A stretch of 5,134 nucleotides of DNA from Rubrobacter sp. (GTDB lineage: Bacteria > Actinomycetota > Rubrobacteria > Rubrobacterales > Rubrobacteraceae): positions 1 through 5,134 of the forward strand of contig JADDPV010000265.1 in NCBI GenBank assembly GCA_016781705.1, written 5' to 3'. Made by a program: the position numbers and the translations under genes. This document shows positions 1 through 4,376 of this stretch, piece after piece. Under the pieces are notes generated by a model. It did not search any database. It saw only the letters and a program-made list of their open reading frames with translations, and was not told where the DNA came from. Numbering within the stretch: the first letter of the stretch is position 1; every line of letters begins with the position of its first letter.

Positions 1-1064
1 CCATAGAGGCGATCCGGCCGGTGAGGACGGTGCAGGACATGCGCGACGTGTACACACCGGGGGTCGCCAGGGCGTGTACGGCCATCGCGGACGACCCGGC
101 GCTCGCGAGGCGCCTCACCATGATCGGACGCAGCGTCGCCATCTGCACGAACGGGACGCGCGTCCTGGGCCTGGGCGACATCGGGCCCGTCGCGTCCATG
201 CCCGTCATGGAGGGGAAGGCCGTCTTCTACCACCAGCTCGCCGGCATCTCGGCGATGCCTCTACTGGTGGACACCAGAGACGCTGACGAGTTCGTGGAGA
301 CGGTCGTGAGGATCGCCCCGACGTTCGGCGGCATCCATCTGGAGGACATCTCGGCGCCGGAGTGTTTCGAGATCGAGCGGAGGCTCATCGAGGCGCTGCC
401 GCAGCCCGTGATGCACGACGACGTTCACGGGACGGCCGTGGTCACGCTCGCCGCGGCGATCGTCGCGGGCCGCCACGCCGGGGTCCCGCTGGAGAACGCG
501 ACGGTCGGGCAGATCGGGCTCGGGGCCGCGGGCTTCGGGATAGCCGCCCTCATGGTGGACGGCAAGGCCGAGCGCGTCCTCGCCTCCGACCCGAACCCCG
601 CCTCGCACGAACGCGCCGCGGCGAAGGGCATAGAGGTCACCGATATGCGGACCGTCATGCGCGCGGCGGACGTGGTGGTGGCGACGACCGGGGTGGCGGG
701 GCTCATCGAGCCGGGGATGGTGCGGGAGGGGCAGGTGATCCTGGCGCTCACCAACCCCTACCCTGAGATAGCGCCCGAGGAAGCCCTGAAGGCGGGCGCG
801 GCGTTCGCCGCCGACGGGACGAGCGTGAACAACGTGCTCGGCTACCCGGGCATCTTCCGCGGCGCCCTGCTCGCCGGGGCGAGCGAGATAAACCTCCCCA
901 TGAAGCTCGCCGCCGCCGAGACCATAGCCGACCTCACCCACGAGTCCGAACTCGTCCCCGACGTGCTCGACAGAGACGTCCACGATCGCGTCGCCGCCGC
1001 CACCCGCGACGCGGCCATGGAGAGCGGCGTCGCCCACCCCGACCGCGCCCCCGCCGGGCTGTAG
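1..1064 (+). CDS. NAD(P)-dependent malic enzyme, 5' end cut off by the window
   Basis: Oxidative decarboxylation of malate to pyruvate and CO2 with reduction of NAD(P), cytosolic. The frame is open from base 3 to the left edge, so the true start lies outside; the GTG at 21 is internal or secondary. Numbering from that GTG: YTPGVA with the catalytic Tyr11, GLGDIGP (50-56), PVMEGKA with the catalytic Lys66, LEDISAP metal-ligand segment (107-113), HDDVHGTAVV (132-141), Rossmann loop GLGAAG (166-171), an acidic residue after the second strand (D190, favouring NAD), LTNPYPE (243-249) and VNNVLGYPGIFRGAL (269-283). These are the standard motifs in the standard order. The HDDVHGT variant (usually HDDQHGT) and ADGTSVNN remind me of the subgroup carrying an N-terminal ACT domain, which would lie upstream of this window; that is inference. 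Stop TAG at 1062-1064, 65 bases before the next gene. Confidence 0.95.
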   Translation, partial: IEAIRPVRTVQDMRDVYTPGVARACTAIADDPALARRLTMIGRSVAICTNGTRVLGLGDIGPVASMPVMEGKAVFYHQLAGISAMPLLVDTRDADEFVETVVRIAPTFGGIHLEDISAPECFEIERRLIEALPQPVMHDDVHGTAVVTLAAAIVAGRHAGVPLENATVGQIGLGAAGFGIAALMVDGKAERVLASDPNPASHERAAAKGIEVTDMRTVMRAADVVVATTGVAGLIEPGMVREGQVILALTNPYPEIAPEEALKAGAAFAADGTSVNNVLGYPGIFRGALLAGASEINLPMKLAAAETIADLTHESELVPDVLDRDVHDRVAAATRDAAMESGVAHPDRAPAGL

Positions 1065-1081
1065 GGGTCCCCGGCGGACCC
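1065..1081 (+). terminator. Weak hairpin just after the malic enzyme stop
   Basis: A perfect 6-bp inverted repeat, GGGTCC and GGACCC with a 5-base loop, begins at the base after the stop codon and is followed by the mildly T-rich GTTCTCGATTAT. It could be a weak intrinsic terminator or attenuate read-through into the downstream gene pair. The stem is short and the T-tract is interrupted, so this is tentative. Confidence 0.3.
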
Positions 1082-1090
1082 GTTCTCGAT

Positions 1091-1096
1091 TATGCT
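1091..1096 (+). promoter_or_regulatory. Possible -10 element for the alcohol dehydrogenase gene
   Basis: TATGCT fits the TANNNT pattern and sits in the only locally AT-containing patch of the 65-base gap, about 34 bases before the proposed TTG start. No convincing -35 hexamer lies 16-18 bases upstream, where the weak hairpin occurs instead. If real, it would let genes two and three be transcribed apart from the malic enzyme gene. Confidence 0.3.
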
Positions 1097-1129
1097 AACG
1101 CCAGACGTTCACCCGACCGGGGGGCCGTC

Positions 1130-2287
1130 TTGAGCGAAGAAATGGCCCCATTCGACGCCCTTCTGCCCTCGCGCCTGGTCTTCGGGCCGGGGAGCGTGGA
1201 GAGGATCGGAGCACTCTCCGCCCCGCTCGGCGAGAAGGCCCTGGTCGTGATCGGCGGCGGCAGCGCCCGGAAGACCGGCCTCCTGGAGAGGGTGCTCGGC
1301 CGGCTCGAAGAGGCCGGCGTCGCCCACGAGCTCTTCGAGGGCGTCCGGGGCAACCCGCGCGCCTCCGAGGCCAACCGGGCGGGGGCGGCCGTGAACGAGG
1401 CCGGGTGCGACCTCGTGGTCGGTCTCGGGGGCGGCTCGGTGATGGACGTGGCGAAGGCCGCCGCCCTCGTCGCGGCGCACGGGGCGCCGATCACACGCTT
1501 TCTGCGCAAGGAGAAGTCGCCCTCGGACCTCTACGGCGCGCCCCCCATAGTCTGCGTCCCGACCGTCGCCGGGACCGGCAGCGAGGCGAACGACACCTCC
1601 GTCCTCACCGACGAGGAGACCGGCCTCAAGGGCTCCCTGCGCGGCCCCGCCTGCGTCCCGAAAGTCGCCATCCTCGACCCGGACGTCACGGCAACGGCCC
1701 CGACCCGCTACGCCGTCGCAAGCGCCATGGACGCCCTGTGCCACGCGATGGAGTCCTACGTCGCCCGCAAGCAGAACCCCTTCTCCGACGCCCTCGCCCG
1801 CGCGGCGGCGGGGTTGCTGATCGGCGCGATCCCACGGCTCGCCGCGAATGATGCCGGGGCGCGCGGCGCGGTGCTCGTGGGGGCGGCCCTGGCGGGGCAG
1901 GCGCTCTCGACCTCGGCGAGCATCATCACCCACACCCTGGAGCACCCCCTCTCGGCGCGCCTGGACGCCCACCACGGCGAGGGCCTCGCCGCCCTGCAAC
2001 CGGCCGTCTTCGACCGCGTACACACGGGCGACCCCGAACGCTTCGCCGAGGTCGCCGGATGGCTCGGGGAGGAGCCGAGACCGGAGCTCGCCGCCGACGC
2101 CTTCCGCCGGCTCGCGCGTTCGGCCGGCCTGGAAGCGAGCGCGCGCAAGCTCGGGATGGAGGAGGGACACGTCGAGCAGATGGTGGACGACGCCCTCGCC
2201 TCCGGCTCCCGTGGCCTCACCGCGAGCCCCGTGGACCTGGAGCGCGAAGACCTCGTAAACATCTACCGCGCCGCCCTGCGAGAGTAA
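1130..2287 (+). CDS. Iron-containing (type III) alcohol dehydrogenase family protein
   Basis: Cytosolic NAD(P)-dependent alcohol/aldehyde oxidoreductase, 385 residues, the usual length for the family. The N-terminal nucleotide-binding half has VVIGGGSARKTG (39-50), GLGGGSVMDVAKAAA (98-112; the GGGSxxD signature) and PTVAGTGSEAND (144-155). The helical C-terminal half has MDALCHAMESY (200-210) and THTLEHPLS followed by AHHGEG (267-285). By alignment to the E. coli lactaldehyde reductase pattern the metal ligands are D201, H205, H268 and H282 (H268 and H282 are 14 residues apart, as in FucO), with the conserved H272 between them; all are present, so the enzyme should be active with iron or zinc. 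The TTG start at 1130 is chosen because a G-run (1119-1124) lies just upstream; ATG at 1142 is the alternative and has a poorer ribosome site. The substrate cannot be read from sequence: lactaldehyde reductase, butanol-type dehydrogenase and maleylacetate reductase share this fold. It ends one base before the next gene. Confidence 0.93.
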   Translation: MSEEMAPFDALLPSRLVFGPGSVERIGALSAPLGEKALVVIGGGSARKTGLLERVLGRLEEAGVAHELFEGVRGNPRASEANRAGAAVNEAGCDLVVGLGGGSVMDVAKAAALVAAHGAPITRFLRKEKSPSDLYGAPPIVCVPTVAGTGSEANDTSVLTDEETGLKGSLRGPACVPKVAILDPDVTATAPTRYAVASAMDALCHAMESYVARKQNPFSDALARAAAGLLIGAIPRLAANDAGARGAVLVGAALAGQALSTSASIITHTLEHPLSARLDAHHGEGLAALQPAVFDRVHTGDPERFAEVAGWLGEEPRPELAADAFRRLARSAGLEASARKLGMEEGHVEQMVDDALASGSRGLTASPVDLEREDLVNIYRAALRE

Positions 2288-2288
2288 C

Positions 2289-3464
2289 GTGATGCCTGAG
2301 TGGAGGCCGGAGGCGATAGTCGTCGGGGCGGGCGTGGTGGGCGCGAGCATCGCCTTCCACCTCGCGCAGAGGGGCGTGGAGACCCTCGTCCTGGACCGGG
2401 AGGGGCCGGCGGCGGGCTCGACGGCCCGCTCGGGGGCGCTGGTGCGGTCGCACTACCCGACGGCACTGGAGGCGGACCTTGCCTGGGAGAGGCTCACCGG
2501 ATACTTCGAGCCGTGGGGCGAGAGGGTGGGCGGCGGTTGCGGCTTCGTGCGCACCGGCTTCGCCTACCTCGCGGGGGAGGATAGAGCCGAGGCCCTGCGG
2601 CACAACGTCGCCCTGGGGAGGAGCACCGGCGTCGAGACGAGCCTCGTCGGGCCGGAGGAGCTTTTGGAGCTCGATCCCGCGCTCGACACAGAGGGCGTGG
2701 CGCTCGCCGCGTACGAGCCGCGCGGCGGGTACGCCGACCCGGTAGCCACCACGGTCGGCTTCCTGCGGGCGGCGCAAGAGCTCGGAGCGCGCTTCGAGCG
2801 GCGGCGCGTCGCGGCGCTGCGCATCCGGGGTGACGAGGTGGCCGGCGTGGAGGCGGACGGTGGACCGGTGGAGGCGCCGGTCGTGGTGCTCGCCTGCGGG
2901 GCGTGGTCCGTGCCGCTCCTGGCGCGGGTAGGGCTGGAGGCGCCCATCCGGCCGGCCCGCGTGCAGGTCGCGCTCTTCGAGCGTCCCCCTTCGCTGCCGA
3001 CGCACCTCACGCTCATAGACTCGGTCCTGGGCTTCTACGCTCGCCCCGCGGCCGAGCGCCTGACCCTCGTCGGGAGCCGGTCCCACCTCCGCTGGCTCGA
3101 CGACCCGGACGTGTGGGACCCGCAACCCGACCCGGCCTTCGTCGAGGCGGCGGCGAGCCTCGTGGGCGTGCGCGTTCCGGCACTGCGGGGCGCGCCGTAC
3201 CGCTCGGGCCGAGCCGGGGTGCTGGACGTGACACCGGACGGGAGGCCCGTTCTTGGCCCCGAGGGACCAGAGGGGTTGTACTTGGCGGTCGGGTGGAGCG
3301 GGACCGGGTTCAAGAAGGCCCCGGCGGTTGGGGCGGAGCTGGTGCGCTGGGTGGTCGAGGGGAGCCCCCGCAGGGAGGGGCTCCGATCCTACGACCTGGA
3401 CCGCTTCCGAACCGGGAGGCTCGTCTTCGGGGAGCACGAGCCCGGCGTTGAGACCCCGCACTAA
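2289..3464 (+). CDS. FAD-dependent oxidoreductase, DAO / sarcosine oxidase beta-like family
   Basis: Flavoprotein predicted to oxidise an amine or amino acid (a secondary N-methyl amino acid or D-amino acid) to the imine. Of 391 residues, the N terminus is a dinucleotide fold, VVGAGVVGASIAFHLAQRG (11-29), with the FAD-ribose acidic end in LVLDREGP (33-40). The GSTARSGALVRSHY segment (43-56) is typical of sarcosine oxidase beta subunits and dimethylglycine dehydrogenase-like proteins. The C-terminal flavin-binding closure is VTPDGRPVLGP (314-324) and GLYLAVGWSGTGFKKAPAVG (329-348). I see no cysteine where monomeric sarcosine oxidase attaches FAD covalently, so FAD is probably non-covalent. No signal peptide. 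Translation can begin at GTG 2289 or ATG 2292, one or four bases after the upstream stop, with GAGAG (2280-2284) as ribosome site inside the preceding gene's last codons, implying translational coupling. No sarcosine oxidase alpha, gamma or delta genes adjoin it, so a stand-alone enzyme is more likely than the heterotetramer. Substrate unknown. Confidence 0.93.
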   Translation: MMPEWRPEAIVVGAGVVGASIAFHLAQRGVETLVLDREGPAAGSTARSGALVRSHYPTALEADLAWERLTGYFEPWGERVGGGCGFVRTGFAYLAGEDRAEALRHNVALGRSTGVETSLVGPEELLELDPALDTEGVALAAYEPRGGYADPVATTVGFLRAAQELGARFERRRVAALRIRGDEVAGVEADGGPVEAPVVVLACGAWSVPLLARVGLEAPIRPARVQVALFERPPSLPTHLTLIDSVLGFYARPAAERLTLVGSRSHLRWLDDPDVWDPQPDPAFVEAAASLVGVRVPALRGAPYRSGRAGVLDVTPDGRPVLGPEGPEGLYLAVGWSGTGFKKAPAVGAELVRWVVEGSPRREGLRSYDLDRFRTGRLVFGEHEPGVETPH

Positions 3465-3469
3465 GGCGG

Positions 3470-3479
3470 TTTGCGCAAA
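3470..3479. repeat. Short palindrome after the oxidoreductase gene
   Basis: TTTGCGCAAA is a perfect 10-bp palindrome starting 6 bases after the stop codon at 3464. It is too short and too loopless for a terminator; it could be a protein site or chance. Confidence 0.25.
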
Positions 3480-3519
3480 GGTCCAGCTTCTCTGCAAAAC
3501 ACACCGGAGCGGGCGTGGA

Positions 3520-3537
3520 CCGGGACAAATGTCCCGG
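3520..3537. promoter_or_regulatory. Distal operator-like box: perfect GGGACA/TGTCCC palindrome
   Basis: CCGGGACAAATGTCCCGG is a perfect inverted repeat with 8-bp arms and a 2-base centre. The GGGAC-N4-GTCCC geometry equals that of the actinobacterial DosR/DevR response-regulator box (GGGACTWWAGTCCC), differing only in the symmetric base pair next to the centre. It is centred near -67 relative to a start predicted from the TAGACT element downstream. There is no T-run after it, which argues against a terminator. The cognate regulator is not encoded in this window. Confidence 0.55.
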
Positions 3538-3543
3538 CTCCAC

Positions 3544-3560
3544 CCGGGACAAAAATCCCA
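3544..3560. promoter_or_regulatory. Proximal operator-like box, degenerate copy of the distal one
   Basis: CCGGGACAAAAATCCCA repeats the first ten bases of the distal box exactly and keeps GGGAC-N4-ATCCC symmetry with one imperfect arm position. It is centred 24 bp downstream of the distal box and ends directly before the candidate -35. One strong upstream site plus one weak site abutting -35 is the common arrangement at activator-dependent promoters. Confidence 0.5.
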
Positions 3561-3589
3561 TATACAGCCGGCGGCGGGAGGGGTAGACT
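3561..3589 (+). promoter_or_regulatory. Candidate sigma70-type promoter below the paired boxes
   Basis: TATACA (3561-3566, four of six matches to TTGACA) and TAGACT (3584-3589, TANNNT pattern) are separated by exactly 17 bases, placing the start near 3596. The weak -35 fits a promoter that needs the adjacent boxes for activation. Transcription would enter the C-rich-loop hairpin almost at once. Confidence 0.45.
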
Positions 3590-3595
3590 GGGTTT

Positions 3596-3660
3596 ATTAA
3601 AGGGCTGGCGCGCAGATTTCCCCCCTCCTAATATGCGCGCCGGCCCTTCTCCCTTCCCGA
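3596..3660 (+). ncRNA. Candidate structured RNA: long hairpin with a six-C, anti-Shine-Dalgarno loop
   Basis: Bases 3600-3614 pair with 3634-3648 as a 15-bp stem (one U-G wobble, otherwise perfect). After a G/A mismatch, ATT (3616-3618) can pair with AAT (3630-3632). This leaves an 11-base loop, TCCCCCCTCCT, holding C6 at 3620-3625 and CCTCCT at 3624-3629, the complement of a Shine-Dalgarno AGGAGG. A pyrimidine-rich tail (CTTCTCCCTTCCC) follows. C-rich loops that seize ribosome sites are known in Gram-positive sRNAs, and actinobacterial 6C RNA is defined by six-C loops; that family has two such hairpins and I find only one, so membership is not claimed. It could instead be a 5' leader of the deacylase stub or a terminator for the oxidoreductase gene. 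Ends are approximate. Confidence 0.4.
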
Positions 3661-3760
3661 ACCCCGCCGAACGGACGACGGTGCTCGAAGACCGGGAGGA
3701 GGACGCGGCGGAGCGGCACATACCGGTTGGGCGCCGCGGCCGTTGAAGGGACCGAACGGC

Positions 3761-4003
3761 ATGCTCGCACGAGAGGTAGGGCACGCCGTCGAGGCGAGGC
3801 GCGAGGACGCGATGCGGCTGCTGGGGACCCTGGTTCGCGTGCCGCCGTTGACGGGGAGCGGGGGCGCCTTCCAGGAGCTCGTCGAGGAGGAGCTACGTAC
3901 CCGTGGGCTCGCGGCCGAGCGGGTCGAGGTCACGCTGGAGTAGTTCGCCCCCCACCGCGAGCACGCCGGCAAGCAGACCGCCGCCAACCTCGAGGTCCGT
4001 CCG
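3761..4003 (+). pseudogene. N-terminal remnant of an M20-family deacylase/peptidase (ArgE/DapE-like)
   Basis: The ATG at 3761 has a good ribosome site, AAGGGA, nine bases upstream. The 60 codons to the TAG at 3941-3943 read like the start of an acetylornithine deacetylase or succinyl-diaminopimelate desuccinylase: an amphipathic helix around EARREDAMRLLGTLVRVPPL, then a TGSGGAFQELVEEELRTRGL segment (family pattern: short loop, helix, RGLE-type strand). The same frame continues past the TAG with G/C-ending codons to about 4003 (APHREHAGKQTAANLEVRP), consistent with family sequence beyond a nonsense mutation. The metal-binding HxD motif and everything after it are absent; M20 enzymes normally have roughly 370-430 residues. 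A short protein of 60 residues could still be made. A sequencing error explains the TAG less well, because the downstream domains are also missing. Confidence 0.6.
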
Positions 4004-4376
4004 AGCCTCATACACGCGCGGGGCCGACTTCGGCGAGCAGCTCGCGCTCGGATGCTCGGCGCGGAGGTCGCTCGATCGCCCTCCCGGCGAAGAGTGCCTC
4101 CGGGAGCTCGCCGAAGGAACAAAGGAGTCGACCCCGCTCATCGCGGCCTCTGCCCCCCTTCAAACGCCCCTTCCACCTCCTCCAACTGGCAGGCGCGCAC
4201 GCCCTCGGGGCCCTCCCGACCGAGGCCCGGATGCGTCCCGGTCTCGCGGATGCTCTCTCGACTATCTCGCGGTCACGAGGTGCGCCTGGTTGGCACGCAC
4301 CTCGTGACCGCTGCCGCCCAGGGGGAACACGCGGGCGCGGTCGCCATCACCGCCGTCCCCAGGATGCTCACCGCCG
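4004..4376. other. Stretch without an intact gene between the deacylase remnant and the kinase
   Basis: It holds scraps rather than genes. A coding-like segment on + around 4020-4125 lies in a different frame from the deacylase remnant (residues GADFGEQLALG then GEECLRELAEG). A coding-like segment on - around 4138-4268 ends in QLEEVEGAFEGGQRPR. There is a pyrimidine-rich tract at 4148-4182 containing C6 and CACCTCCT, and a perfect hairpin at 4269-4311. None of the open frames has convincing homology and a start together. The picture is of decaying sequence where gene order has been rearranged. Confidence 0.5.
4269..4311 (-). terminator. Perfect 16-bp hairpin, likely transcription end of the kinase gene
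   Basis: GCGGTCACGAGGTGCG (4269-4284) and its exact reverse complement (4296-4311) enclose an 11-base loop. The structure lies 65 bases beyond the kinase stop codon, in the convergent intergenic region. There is no T-run on either side, so it would have to act as a U-less hairpin terminator, or it is an extragenic palindrome or a binding site. The inverted repeat itself is certain; the terminator role is inference. Confidence 0.45.

Noticed and set aside
261..1037. 258-codon open frame on the - strand opposite malic enzyme
   Set aside because: Gly/Arg/His-rich shadow with no motifs; the + frame is a clear malic enzyme.
1109..2350. 413-codon open frame on the - strand opposite the alcohol dehydrogenase
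   Set aside because: Longer than the real gene but shows no family motifs; it is an antisense shadow created by high-GC codon bias. The + frame has all dehydrogenase ligands.
2217..3497. 426-codon open frame on the - strand opposite the FAD oxidoreductase
   Set aside because: Arg/Pro/His-rich nonsense composition with no recognisable domain; the + strand carries complete flavoprotein motifs over the same bases.
3520..3537. Palindrome as intrinsic terminator of the oxidoreductase gene
   Set aside because: A 2-base centre cannot form a good RNA hairpin loop without losing pairs, there is no T-run, and a second copy lies against a -35; an operator is the better reading.
3520..3560. CRISPR or other repeat array
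   Set aside because: Only two units, 24 bp apart with no spacers; the arrangement is that of paired protein sites.
3628..4122. 164-codon - strand frame opposite the deacylase remnant
   Set aside because: Ser/Arg-rich low-information translation with no family features; antisense to the recognisable M20 N terminus.
4269..4311. Terminal inverted repeats of an insertion sequence
   Set aside because: The arms are only 11 bases apart with no transposase between them and no target-site duplication that I can see.
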